A stretch of DNA of 43,695 nucleotides from IMG/VR virus record IMGVR_UViG_3300044946_000049, positions 1 to 43,695 of that record. One strand, 5' to 3'. The notes beneath the pieces were generated by a model that saw only the letters and a program-made list of their open reading frames with translations, was not told the origin of the DNA and ran no database searches. Positions 1-7,097 of the stretch are shown one piece after another. Source of the stretch: a virus. A program made the position numbers and the translations under genes. How positions within the stretch are numbered: the first letter of the stretch is position 1; every line of letters starts with the position of its first letter.

Positions 1-87
1 CTATACTTAATCTATACTATAAAACTATACTCTACTTATAATACTCTGTCTATACTTACTACTCTATAGGATGATTATACAGTATAG
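1..87. repeat. AT-rich CTATACT heptamer repeats (iteron-like)
   Basis: CTATACT occurs at 1-7, 12-18, 25-31 and 50-56, and its inverse AGTATAG at 81-87, in an AT-rich tract unlike the GC-rich remainder. The first two copies are 11 bp apart, one helical turn. The same heptamer lies beside the 42-bp inverted repeat at 7014-7031 and near the right end at 43622-43628. Iterons bound by a replication or terminus protein are a plausible reading, but no binding protein can be assigned. Confidence 0.55.
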
Positions 88-105
88 CTACACTACCGTT
101 TGAGA

Positions 106-119
106 TTTGATTTGTCAAG
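106..119. promoter_or_regulatory. TTGATTTGTCAA operator-like palindrome
   Basis: TTGATTTGTCAA at 107-118 is a near-copy of the perfect palindrome TTGACTTGTCAA seen at 7084, 28007 and 39590, and is identical to the inverse of 14866-14877. It lies 27 bp upstream of the first + gene and may be a control site. Confidence 0.35.
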
Positions 120-145
120 CCCTACTGTCGCGCTGCGAGGTTGAC

Positions 146-391
146 ATGAGATGCCCTCAATGCCACGGTTCCCTCTGGGTGAATGGACAGCCCTGTCTTG
201 GATGTTTGGGCGGGGAGGCCAATTGCTGCGACGGGGAGACGTGCGATGTACGGCCAGACGGCGCGCAAGGCGATCTTGCGGGTTTTGAAGGAGGCTCCCG
301 AACTGGCGGACCTCCAGACGAAGGCGGAGGCGACGGAGCAAGCCAAGCCGTGGAGCAAGGTCCGCGATCACCGCAGCCGCAAGCTCGCTGA
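146..391 (+). CDS. Small zinc-ribbon protein
   Basis: The first 33 residues carry a CPQC-x14-C-x2-C zinc-ribbon pattern (Cys3, Cys6, Cys17, Cys20) that resembles DnaJ-type or rubredoxin-like knuckles. The ATG at 146 is preceded by a GAGG ribosome site. The frame then runs about 145 nt inside the next gene, and that tail is Gly/Pro-rich and looks like an out-of-frame reading. Only the N-terminal knuckle is convincing. Function unknown; an RNA- or protein-binding role is possible. Confidence 0.45.
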   Translation: MRCPQCHGSLWVNGQPCLGCLGGEANCCDGETCDVRPDGAQGDLAGFEGGSRTGGPPDEGGGDGASQAVEQGPRSPQPQAR

Positions 392-584
392 CCGGCTGAT
401 TGCCGAGCTTTGGATGATGGGCTTCGCCGTCTCCGCCCGCAAACCGTCCGATCACGAACCCGTGAAGGGAGGCCGGGACCCCGAGGTCCACAAGGCTTGG
501 CGCAACTCCAAGCTGAAGCCCCCTCCGGAGCGCAACCAGAGCGACGTGGAGACTCAGGCTCAGAAATCCCCGGAGACGGCTTAG
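246..584 (+). CDS. Hypothetical basic protein
   Basis: This 112-residue frame starts at an ATG behind GGGGAG at a good distance. It is rich in Lys, Arg and Glu, with an amphipathic N-terminal half and a charged, disordered C-terminus. It begins inside the zinc-ribbon gene and its stop lies only 5 bp from the stop of the convergent minus operon, so no room is left for a classical terminator apart from a short GGGG/CCCC hairpin at 586-598. If the genome is circular, it would continue the rightward operon that ends at 43623. No family recognised. Confidence 0.55.
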   Translation: MYGQTARKAILRVLKEAPELADLQTKAEATEQAKPWSKVRDHRSRKLADRLIAELWMMGFAVSARKPSDHEPVKGGRDPEVHKAWRNSKLKPPPERNQSDVETQAQKSPETA

Positions 585-589
585 AGGGG

Positions 590-949
590 CTAGTCCCCGT
601 CCGGACCGCCCTTCGGCGGTTCTGGCGGCTGAACGGGCCGGTTAGAGCCGGAGGCTCCCCGCCCCAGCCAGTAGGCGATGACCGCGCCGAACCCGGCGGT
701 CAGCCCGCCCACCACCCCCGGCGTGATGTCGTCGTTGGGCACGGTGAAGACGAGGCAATAGGCGGTCGCCCCGAGCATCCCCAAGACGATCAGGATCGAG
801 ATGGTGAGCGGGCCGCCGGTCGGATCGAACTTGCCCGCGATGTAGAGCAGCAGGGAGGAAAACACGACGGCGAACACGCCGGTCGTCAGGCCGGGATAGT
901 TGAGCAGCGCGACCGAGGGCGGCGGGTTGACGACCTCAGCGGGGGTCAT
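590..949 (-). CDS. Three-segment membrane protein, holin candidate
   Basis: This 119-residue protein has three probable membrane segments (about residues 24-41, 48-69 and 77-96) and a short hydrophilic, proline-rich C-terminal tail, the size and layout of many holins. It is the last gene of the fibre operon, overlapping the gene before it by 14 nt. The muramidase is far away at 7092, so the holin role is inferred from topology alone. Two other membrane proteins (8261-8410 and 11515-11826) are alternative holin candidates. Confidence 0.55.
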   Translation of the reverse strand: MTPAEVVNPPPSVALLNYPGLTTGVFAVVFSSLLLYIAGKFDPTGGPLTISILIVLGMLGATAYCLVFTVPNDDITPGVVGGLTAGFGAVIAYWLGRGASGSNRPVQPPEPPKGGPDGD

Positions 950-1127
950 GGGCGGCCTCCGCGTCCGCGCCGTTGCCGGTGCGGCGCGCGACCGCCGCGC
1001 TCTCCGTCCGGGCGCGAAGCTGTTCGCCCAGCGCCATGATCAGCGGGTTGGCGGTGGACCACGGCGCGGTGGCGAGGATGGCCAAAACCTGTTGCCACTG
1101 CTCGATTGGCAGCCGGACCTCAATCAT
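936..1127 (-). CDS. Small hypothetical protein
   Basis: A 63-residue protein starts at ATG 1127 behind a strong GGGGAGGG site and overlaps the preceding glycine-rich gene by 8 nt, which indicates coupled translation. Its N-terminal half (IEVRLPIEQWQQVLAILA) forms a likely amphipathic helix and its C-terminal part is Ala/Arg-rich. It may be a small fibre assembly factor, judged only by position between fibre genes and the holin-like gene. Confidence 0.5.
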   Translation of the reverse strand: MIEVRLPIEQWQQVLAILATAPWSTANPLIMALGEQLRARTESAAVARRTGNGADAEAAHDPR

Positions 1128-1971
1128 CGAACCCTCCCCACGGCCCTTGGAAGCGGGCCACCCGCGCCTGACCGCACGGCTCGCCGCCGCCGCAATCGCC
1201 GTCCGCGCCCGCGAGCCAGCAATATTCGTCCACCCAGCACAGTCCGGTGCCGCCGGTCCCGCCCGAGGTGATCGCCCCGTTCTGGTTGATGACGCCGCCG
1301 CCGCCGCCCGCGCCCGAGCCGCTGTCGCCGCTGATCCCCGCCGCCTCGAAACCCGTTCCCGCCGAGGCCGCGATGCTGCCGCCGAACAGCGCGCCGCCGA
1401 CGCCGCCGGTCGCCTCGTACTCAATCGCCGCCGCGAACACCTGAATGATGCCCGCCGTGCCGGAAGGCCCGCGCCAAGTCAGGTCGCCTACGCCCGGCGC
1501 GCCGCCGTTGCCCGGCTGGCCGCCGCCGCCGTTGCCAGCGCCGACGCCGCCCGCGCCGCCGTTGGAGATGCAGAACGCGCCAAAGCTGGTGATCCCGCCG
1601 GTCCCCGCCGCCGCCGACACGCCCGACCAGACGCCGCCAAGGCCGCCCTCGCCAATCGTCACCGCCACCCCGCCCAAGACCAAGGACGCCGGAAGGGTCT
1701 TGCGCGAGTAGGAGCCGCAGCCGCCGCCGCCGCCCGCCCACACCCCGGTGTCGTCCGCGCCCTGCGCCGCCCCGCCGCCGCCGCCGCCCGCGAGCGTGTA
1801 GGCAATCGCCGTCACCAGACCGGGCGAGGGGGTGTAGACCGCATTCGCCCGGAACACCTGCGTCATCACCACCATGCCGCCCGGCGAGCAGACCCAGCGC
1901 GAGCCGTTCCAGACCCAGTTCAGGTAGCGCGCCCCGACTTGCGGATTGGTCGGGAAGGGCAGGGCGTTCAT
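1120..1971 (-). CDS. Glycine-rich fibre tip or appendage protein
   Basis: A 283-residue protein with a short conserved-looking head (PFPTNPQVGARY, then a NWVWNGSRWVC segment) followed by dense polyglycine stretches and isolated beta-strand-like segments. Such glycine-rich folds occur in phage fibre tips, where polyglycine helices present variable loops. It directly follows the repeat-built tail fibre (4-nt gap) and precedes two small genes with overlaps, so it likely forms the distal adhesin or a fibre cap. Receptor binding is inferred from composition and context. Confidence 0.65.
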   Translation of the reverse strand: MNALPFPTNPQVGARYLNWVWNGSRWVCSPGGMVVMTQVFRANAVYTPSPGLVTAIAYTLAGGGGGGAAQGADDTGVWAGGGGGCGSYSRKTLPASLVLGGVAVTIGEGGLGGVWSGVSAAAGTGGITSFGAFCISNGGAGGVGAGNGGGGQPGNGGAPGVGDLTWRGPSGTAGIIQVFAAAIEYEATGGVGGALFGGSIAASAGTGFEAAGISGDSGSGAGGGGGVINQNGAITSGGTGGTGLCWVDEYCWLAGADGDCGGGEPCGQARVARFQGPWGGFDD

Positions 1972-1975
1972 CGGC

Positions 1976-3955
1976 TCATCTCCTGCGTCGTGCGAATAGG
2001 TTGACCGTGACCGTCAGCGTGGTTCCGGTGCCGCCATAGGAGGCGTTGCAATAGACCGTCGCCCCGGTCGAGACGAAGCGGAAGGGGTTCAAGGCCAGAC
2101 ACAGTTGCGCCGCCGCCGGATAGCCCGGCGTGTAGAGGACGACCGGGAAGCCGCTCAACGCCGCCGCCGTGGTGGCCAGCGTGACGATGGCGGAAGTGAT
2201 CGCAGCGCCCGCGCCGGGGATCGCCTGAATGGTCCCCCACACGTCCCAATCGCCAGCCGGAAGCGCCCACGAAGCATAAGTCGAGACGACGTTCCAAGAG
2301 CCGGGAACCCCGGATGAGACTGTGGTCAGGTATTCGCCAACCTGCCCGGTCGCCGCGTTCGAGCCATTGACGGAGCCGACGATCCCGCCGCCCGCGTTGA
2401 AGCCGAGCGTGGTCCCGATCAGCGCCGTGGTGCCGACCGAAAGGCTCCCGGTCAGGTTGACGTTGGGGCCGGTCAGCGAGCCGGTGAAGGCCGGGTTGGC
2501 GGCGGGCAGGAAGCCCGCAATCGCCGCCATGACGAAGGCGCATGTGGCCAGTTGGGTGGTGTTGGTCGCCGCCGCCGCCGTCGGGGCGGAAGGCGTGCCG
2601 GTGAGCGCGGGCGAAGCCAACAGCGCCCCGCCAGCCGACGAGAGGTCGTTGGCGAGCAGCGTGACCGCCCCGGTGCGGCTGTTGAAGCTGGCCACTCCGG
2701 CGGTCGAGCCCGTCACCGCCGCCTCGACGAAGGCGGTGGTCGCCAGTTGCGTCGAGTTGGTCCCATAAGCCGCTGTCGGCGCAGTCGGAATGCCGGTGAA
2801 GGATGGCGAAGCCAGCGGCGCGAAGCCGGTCATCGTGGCGACAAAGGCGGTGGTGGCGAGCCGGGTCGAGCTATCCCCGGCGGTCGGCGTCGGCGCGGTC
2901 GGGGTCCCGGTGAAGGCGGGGCTGGCCAGCAATGCGCCGCTCGCTCCGGAGATGTCGTTGGCGATCAGGTTGACCACGCCCGAGCGCCCGTTGAAGCTGG
3001 CCACGGTGGCGGCGGCGAGCGCGCCCCCGGCTCCGGTCAGGTCGGCGGTGGTCAAAGTGACCGCGCCGGTCCGGCTGTTGAAGCTCGACACCCCCGAAAC
3101 CACGCCGCTCAGGGCGTTCATGACGAACGCGGTGGTGGCGAGTTGAGTGGTCGAGGTCCCCGAGGCGGCGGTGGCGGCGGCGGGAATGCCGGTGAAAGTC
3201 GGGCTGGCCAAGGGCGCGCCGCCCGCGCCCGCGATGTCCGCCGCAGTCAGGACCACCGCCCCGGTGCGGCTGTTGAACGAGGCGACGCCCGCGACGCCGC
3301 TGGCGATGGCGTTCTGGACGAAGGCGGTGGTGGCGAGTTGGCCGTCGGACGCGCCGAGCGCGGCGGTCGGGGCGGTCGGAACTCCGGTGAAGTTCGGGCT
3401 TTCGAGCGGGGCGAACTCAAGCGTTTGGGTGGCGAGCGCGGACTGCACCCACGCGGTGGTGGCGATGGAATTGGAGTTGCTGTCCGGGGCGGGCGTCGGG
3501 GCGCGCGGGTCGCCCCAAAAACAGGGGGACGCAATCGGCGCGCCGCCCGCGCAGATGACGTCGCCAAGCTCCAGCATGACCGCGCCAGTGCGGAAGTTGA
3601 ACGAGGTGACGGTGGCCGCGACGTCGGCCACGGTGGCGATGGGGACGCCGCTGATCGAGCCGAGGGCGGCGTTGAAGTCGCGGAAGCACCCCATCTGCGC
3701 GTCGAGGTCGCCAAACGAGCCGTTGGAGAACTGGGCCGAGCCGCCCGCCACCGAGGCCGCCGTCAGGCCGCCGCCAATCGCCATGTCGCCGCCGTTGGCG
3801 AGCGCGGTGGCGACCAAGGCTTGCGGGCTGATCCACGCATAGGGGCTGCCGAGGCCCGCGATCTGGACCAACAGCGCCATGGTCTGCGACGCTTGCGCGA
3901 CCGCGCCGTAGCCAGCGATCTGGCGGACGTTGAGGATCAGGTCGTCGCTCGGCAT
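1976..3955 (-). CDS. Repeat-built tail fibre protein
   Basis: A 659-residue fibre protein. From about residue 110 to 475 it is built from alternating short motifs: FNSRTGAV-like segments occur five times and QLATTAFV-like segments six times, linked by ASPxFTGxPTAPT strands. These patterns are typical of triple-beta-helical phage fibre shafts. The first 100 residues form the likely attachment region and the last 160, without repeats, the likely receptor-binding head. It lies between the adaptor at 3957-4427 and the glycine-rich tip gene, in one operon. Confidence 0.8.
   Translation of the reverse strand: MPSDDLILNVRQIAGYGAVAQASQTMALLVQIAGLGSPYAWISPQALVATALANGGDMAIGGGLTAASVAGGSAQFSNGSFGDLDAQMGCFRDFNAALGSISGVPIATVADVAATVTSFNFRTGAVMLELGDVICAGGAPIASPCFWGDPRAPTPAPDSNSNSIATTAWVQSALATQTLEFAPLESPNFTGVPTAPTAALGASDGQLATTAFVQNAIASGVAGVASFNSRTGAVVLTAADIAGAGGAPLASPTFTGIPAAATAASGTSTTQLATTAFVMNALSGVVSGVSSFNSRTGAVTLTTADLTGAGGALAAATVASFNGRSGVVNLIANDISGASGALLASPAFTGTPTAPTPTAGDSSTRLATTAFVATMTGFAPLASPSFTGIPTAPTAAYGTNSTQLATTAFVEAAVTGSTAGVASFNSRTGAVTLLANDLSSAGGALLASPALTGTPSAPTAAAATNTTQLATCAFVMAAIAGFLPAANPAFTGSLTGPNVNLTGSLSVGTTALIGTTLGFNAGGGIVGSVNGSNAATGQVGEYLTTVSSGVPGSWNVVSTYASWALPAGDWDVWGTIQAIPGAGAAITSAIVTLATTAAALSGFPVVLYTPGYPAAAQLCLALNPFRFVSTGATVYCNASYGGTGTTLTVTVNLFARRRR
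2525..3620 (-). repeat. Internal fibre repeats
   Basis: This stretch of the fibre gene encodes tandem diverged modules of about 65 codons, each with an FN-R-GAV motif, an ASPxFTG motif and an LATTAFV motif. The module spacing is irregular and one copy is truncated, which suggests repeat gain and loss by recombination. Confidence 0.7.
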
Positions 3956-3956
3956 G

Positions 3957-4427
3957 TCAGCTTGTCTCGGCGCACAGGATCAGCGCGGTCCGAGGCCAGA
4001 CGCTCCCCATGCTGTCGGTCGCGGTGAACCTCAGTTGATAATCGGTCCCGGTCACGCCGCCGGTCAGTAGAGCATAGATCGCGCGCCCCTGCACCTCGAC
4101 CGGCTGCGCCGTCCAGTCGGCGTCGGCGGCGACGGGAGGATTGGCGTTGGTGAAGATGGACAGCGCGCCGGACGCGATCCCCACCCCGTAGGGGACGACG
4201 AACGAGAAGTCCATGCCGAAGTAACACAATTCGGTTGACGGATGGTCGGGATGGTAGCGCTTGGCTGGAGCGGCGACGCCGTTCAAGGGCAGCGCCCACG
4301 CCACCCGGTCGCGGCTCATCGGACGCGGCTTGCCGACAAGCGTTTGAGTTGACGGATCGCCAACCGCGCCCGCCGCCGGATCAACGACGACCGTCGTCCA
4401 AGAGTTAGCGGGTCCGAGGGCGGTCAT
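3957..4427 (-). CDS. Fibre adaptor-like structural protein
   Basis: A 156-residue protein whose first gene position, immediately ahead of the tail fibre (1-nt spacing), and beta-rich sequence with WTAQPV and YQLRFTATDS strands fit the phage fibre-tail adaptor proteins, which carry an Ig-like or fibronectin-like fold. The ATG at 4427 was chosen because upstream in-frame codons run into a region holding a hairpin. It is the promoter-proximal gene of the fibre operon and is divergent from the helicase operon. The adaptor role is inferred. Confidence 0.6.
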   Translation of the reverse strand: MTALGPANSWTTVVVDPAAGAVGDPSTQTLVGKPRPMSRDRVAWALPLNGVAAPAKRYHPDHPSTELCYFGMDFSFVVPYGVGIASGALSIFTNANPPVAADADWTAQPVEVQGRAIYALLTGGVTGTDYQLRFTATDSMGSVWPRTALILCAETS

Positions 4428-4477
4428 GTCTATCGCTCGTAGCGTTGCGCGACGCGCAAAATCGAGCCTAACATGAC

Positions 4478-4504
4478 GGAGCCCCGGCGGCGAACCGGGG
4501 CTCC
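4478..4504. terminator. Perfect 10-bp hairpin between divergent operons
   Basis: GGAGCCCCGG (4478-4487) pairs with CCGGGGCTCC (4495-4504) across a 7-nt loop and is followed by AAATTT. The stem looks like an intrinsic terminator, but it lies between two divergently transcribed genes, where termination would not normally be needed. It could be a 5' leader attenuator or a regulatory stem. Confidence 0.5.
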
Positions 4505-4555
4505 AAATTTGGCTGACGAGGCCCACACGAACCAAACTGGAGAGATTGGCCCAAT

Positions 4556-4981
4556 GTGAAAAAGAAACCCAAATCAAGGCTCCCCTTCGTAGGGGACCCC
4601 CATGAGGGGTTCTTCATGCCGCCAGCCTTAGCGGAAATCCCCACACAGTTCAAGCTCGTAGAACACGCCTGTTGCGTGTGTGGAAATCCGTGCGCCCCGT
4701 TCGCCATCGGCTATCCCGAAGCCACGCGATGGTTCTGCCGAAAACACGTAGGAGAGGTCATGCCCGAAGTCACAGAAAACTCAGACCGCGCCAAGCTCAA
4801 CGAGGTCCGGCGGCGCACGGTCAAGGCGGCCAAGCTGTGGCTGGACTTGTACACCGCGTGCGCCAACGGCGACGCCGACGGGGCGCGCTCGATCTGGCCG
4901 CGCATCCGCGACGTGTCAGTCGAAGCAAGCGACATCCTGAAATCGGTCAACGGAGGTCAGGCGGGAGGCCCCCGTGGCTGA
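4556..4981 (+). CDS. Zinc-finger protein preceding the helicase
   Basis: A 141-residue protein with a CCVCG-x2-C then FCRKH cluster (about residues 39-63) that looks like a treble-clef zinc site, followed by a helical C-terminal half. I chose GTG 4556, which has GGAGAG about 11 nt upstream; ATG 4616 and ATG 4760 are alternatives, but 4760 would remove the cysteines. The gene overlaps the helicase start by 8 nt. A helicase loader or partner role is possible from context only. Confidence 0.6.
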   Translation: MKKKPKSRLPFVGDPHEGFFMPPALAEIPTQFKLVEHACCVCGNPCAPFAIGYPEATRWFCRKHVGEVMPEVTENSDRAKLNEVRRRTVKAAKLWLDLYTACANGDADGARSIWPRIRDVSVEASDILKSVNGGQAGGPRG

Positions 4982-6347
4982 TCCGCCGGACGACAACGTT
5001 CACCCGTTCCCGAAGCAGAAACGAGCGCGGAAGACCCCGCCTTCGCCGCCAGCGCAAGCGCCGCACGGGTTGACCGAGCAAGGGGTGATGCGCCTGTTCA
5101 CGGAGGCCAACAAGGACCGCTTCCGCTACAATAACACCAGCAAGACGTGGTACATATGGCGGGAGCATCGCTGGCGCGAAGACACGCGCTCGCGGGCGTT
5201 TGAGGCGGTTCTCGCCTTGTGCCGCTCGCTGGGCGACGGGGCGACGCTGAACAAGGTCCGGTTCGCCCGCGCGGTCGAGGAAGGGGCGCGGGTGCAGCCG
5301 GAGTTCTCCACCGCCGCCGAGGATTGGGACCGCGACCCGTGGCTTCTCGGCACGCCCGGAGGGGTGGTCGATCTGAAGACCGGCGTCCTCCGCGAGGGGA
5401 GGCCGGAGGACCTGATTTCCAAGATCGCCGCCGTCGCCCCAGCGGAGCGCGAGGACTGCCAGCGGTGGCGAAAATTCTTGGACGAAGCGTTTGAGGGCAA
5501 GGCCGACAACATTGCGTTTTTCAAAAGGATGATCGGCTACTTCCTGACCGGGCTGACCAGCGAAGAAAGCCTGTTGTTCATTTGCGGCAAGCCGGGGACC
5601 GGCAAGGGGACGGCGACCAAGACGCTGACCACGATGATGCGCGACTACGCGCTGACGGTGCCGATTTCGATGTTCATGGACAGCGGTTGGCGGGCGCTCG
5701 AATACTATCGCGCCAAGCTGCAAGGCCGCCGCCTGATCGTCGCCGCCGAGCCCGAGAAGGGCTCGATGTGGAACGACGCCTTCGTCAACGAACTGACCGG
5801 CGGCGACCGGGTGAGCGCCCGCCACCCCGCCGGACGCCCGTTCGACTTCGACCCCTCGCACAAGGTCTGCATCCACGGCGAACAGGTCCCCGAGCTTAAA
5901 AGTGTCCACACCGGGCTGAAGCGGCGGCTGCGCATCATGCCGGTCAACCACACCCCGGCGGCTCCCGACACCAACCTTAAAGTCGCTTTGCAAGCCGAAT
6001 ACGGAGGGATTTTGAGGTGGGCGATAAACGGTTGTCTTGATTGGCAAAAAGACGGAATGAGGCCGACCGCCGACGTGACCGCCGCCGTGGACGATTATTT
6101 CGCCAGACAAGACACATTGGCGCGGTGGATTGGCGAGTGCTGCGACCTCTACACCACCTATCGCACACCCCCCGGCCGCCTCCTGCAAAGCTATAACACT
6201 TGGGCTAAGAACAATAACGAAAGGCTCATTCGTTCCAACGACTTGCATGAAATACTGAACAAAAAAGGCTTCCCGACGAAAGCCCTCAACGGGAAAAATT
6301 ACGTGCATGGGATCACCATCGTGCTGGCGAGAGGCGACGGCGATTAG
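4974..6347 (+). CDS. D5/P4-type SF3 replicative helicase
   Basis: A 457-residue protein of the phage/plasmid D5/P4 family. It has a D5_N-like region (about residues 40-190), Walker A GKPGTGKG at 205-212, Walker B LIVAAEPEKG at 254-263, and a sensor region CIHGEQVPELK followed by an arginine-rich RRLRIMP finger near 317-323. It should unwind DNA as a hexamer at the phage origin. Unlike the large P4 alpha-type proteins it has no visible prim-pol domain, so priming must come from elsewhere. GTG 4974 follows GGGAGG by 5 nt. In motif C the usual Asn appears replaced by Glu (GEQVP). Confidence 0.85.
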   Translation: MADPPDDNVHPFPKQKRARKTPPSPPAQAPHGLTEQGVMRLFTEANKDRFRYNNTSKTWYIWREHRWREDTRSRAFEAVLALCRSLGDGATLNKVRFARAVEEGARVQPEFSTAAEDWDRDPWLLGTPGGVVDLKTGVLREGRPEDLISKIAAVAPAEREDCQRWRKFLDEAFEGKADNIAFFKRMIGYFLTGLTSEESLLFICGKPGTGKGTATKTLTTMMRDYALTVPISMFMDSGWRALEYYRAKLQGRRLIVAAEPEKGSMWNDAFVNELTGGDRVSARHPAGRPFDFDPSHKVCIHGEQVPELKSVHTGLKRRLRIMPVNHTPAAPDTNLKVALQAEYGGILRWAINGCLDWQKDGMRPTADVTAAVDDYFARQDTLARWIGECCDLYTTYRTPPGRLLQSYNTWAKNNNERLIRSNDLHEILNKKGFPTKALNGKNYVHGITIVLARGDGD

Positions 6348-6458
6348 GTGGAGCCTAGTTGACCCTCCCCACGGTGTGTCCCATACATGCGCGCGCCCGC
6401 GCGTAGGAGAGCCACGGAGCGCAGGGTCCACTTGGGTCCACCTCAATTGGAGATTTCG

Positions 6459-6677
6459 ATGATCTTACAAGCCAACCCAGGTTTTTATCTGATCTACAAG
6501 GGCAAGCGGTCCGACATCATCGGCTGGCAGATCGATGAGGACGAGGACGGCGCGATCAGCCAGCCGGTCCCGATCACGGTGTTCGGCATGAGCCCCGGCT
6601 CCGTCGTCCAAGGGCCGACGCCTCTCAGCCTCGAATACGTCATACAAAAGACGGATGTAAAAGACCCGCTCGCGTAA
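6459..6677 (+). CDS. Small hypothetical protein
   Basis: A 72-residue acidic protein, starting at ATG 6459 behind TTGGAGA. The sequence (FYLIYKGKRSDIIGWQID, then a PVPITVFG strand) reads like a small beta-barrel or SH3-like fold. It closes the helicase operon and is separated from the helicase by 111 bp that contain a GGTCCAC direct repeat and a GC-only inverted repeat. Function not recognised. Confidence 0.6.
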   Translation: MILQANPGFYLIYKGKRSDIIGWQIDEDEDGAISQPVPITVFGMSPGSVVQGPTPLSLEYVIQKTDVKDPLA

Positions 6678-6751
6678 CCGAAGGTTCGGCCCCGCCGGAG
6701 GCAACCGAGCGTCCCGGCCACGCAGTGGAAACACCGAGCCCGAGCGAGCCG

Positions 6752-6795
6752 GTCAAGGCCGAGCGAAGCGAGCCCGCGTAGCGGGTCGCCTTGAC
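6752..6795. other. Long bipartite hairpin
   Basis: GTCAAGGC (6752-6759) pairs with GCCTTGAC (6788-6795), enclosing a second stem CCCGC/GCGGG (6773-6777 with 6781-6785). There is no T-run, so an intrinsic terminator is unlikely; an origin or RNA structural role fits better. Confidence 0.5.
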
Positions 6796-6869
6796 GGGCG
6801 AGTGGGCGAGGTATCCTGACCTTGCCGGGGCGTAGGCCAGAACGCCGTGGGGCGGCCAAACGGGCAGGA

Positions 6870-6912
6870 TTTTCCAGAAAGGAAATCAGGCAATTTTTCC
6901 AAAAAAGAAATC
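6870..6912. repeat. 18-bp direct repeat in AT-rich tract
   Basis: TTTTCCAGAAAGGAAATC (6870-6887) and TTTTCCAAAAAAGAAATC (6895-6912) differ at two positions and have a 25-bp period. They lie in the most AT-rich part of the intergenic block. Confidence 0.55.
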
Positions 6913-7013
6913 GGGGTTTTTGGCTTTGGAAACTTTTGCGACCTGCTCCGCAAGCGTGCCCCACTGCCGACCATAGAGACGTTGCCCGTGGGGAGTTCCA
7001 CCATCCCGCGCCA

Positions 7014-7031
7014 AGTATAGCGCAAGTATAG
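7014..7031. repeat. Two AGTATAG heptamers, 11-bp period
   Basis: AGTATAG at 7014-7020 and 7025-7031, inside an 11-bp tandem pattern beginning CAAGTATAG, repeated with drift as CAAGTAAAG next to the inverted-repeat arm. They are the inverse of the left-end CTATACT heptamers and show the same 11-bp phasing. Confidence 0.55.
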
Positions 7032-7036
7032 GGCAA

Positions 7037-7078
7037 GTAAAGCTGGGAGGCGATGCTTGCCGTTACTTTGTGGGTGGT
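7037..7078. repeat. 42-bp inverted repeat, internal arm
   Basis: This arm is identical, in reverse complement, to 43654-43695, the last 42 bases of the window. Both arms are followed, reading outward, by CTATACT heptamers if the window ends are joined. It may mark a replication or packaging element, or the place where an assembly broke on a repeat. Confidence 0.85.
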
Positions 7079-7081
7079 GGT

Positions 7082-7097
7082 GTTTGACTTGTCAAAC
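7082..7097. promoter_or_regulatory. Perfect GTTTGAC-TT-GTCAAAC palindrome
   Basis: GTTTGACTTGTCAAAC has two perfect 7-bp arms with a 2-bp centre and overlaps the stop codon of the muramidase gene. The short centre argues against a transcription terminator and for protein binding. The core TTGACTTGTCAA recurs at 28007 and 39590. Confidence 0.5.

Larger units (their letters stand above)
6678..7036. other. Non-coding structured region, candidate replication origin
   Basis: No convincing gene is present. The left part is GC-rich with nested hairpins; the middle is AT-rich with an 18-bp direct repeat; the right part has two AGTATAG heptamers beside the 42-bp inverted repeat. It follows the helicase operon. 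Structured GC blocks beside an AT-rich unwinding element and iterons resemble phage and plasmid origins, which is an inference. Confidence 0.4.

Noticed and set aside
127-145. GTCGCGCTGCGAGGTTGAC before the first gene
   Set aside because: Only one arm fits, the centre is GC-rich and it overlaps the ribosome site.
1987-2005. GTCGTGCGAATAGGTTGAC as another operator
   Set aside because: It has GTCG rather than GTCA, lies in the 3' end of the fibre gene and its bases are explained by coding sequence.
2552-4027. 491-residue plus-strand frame opposite the tail fibre
   Set aside because: Arg/Gly-rich shadow of the repetitive fibre gene; no ribosome site and no plausible fold.
4947-6446. 499-residue minus-strand frame opposite the helicase
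   Set aside because: Antisense to a gene with clear Walker motifs; no initiation signal.
6822-7031. Small plus frame in the origin-like block
   Set aside because: No ribosome site; its sequence is produced by the direct repeats and AT-rich tract.
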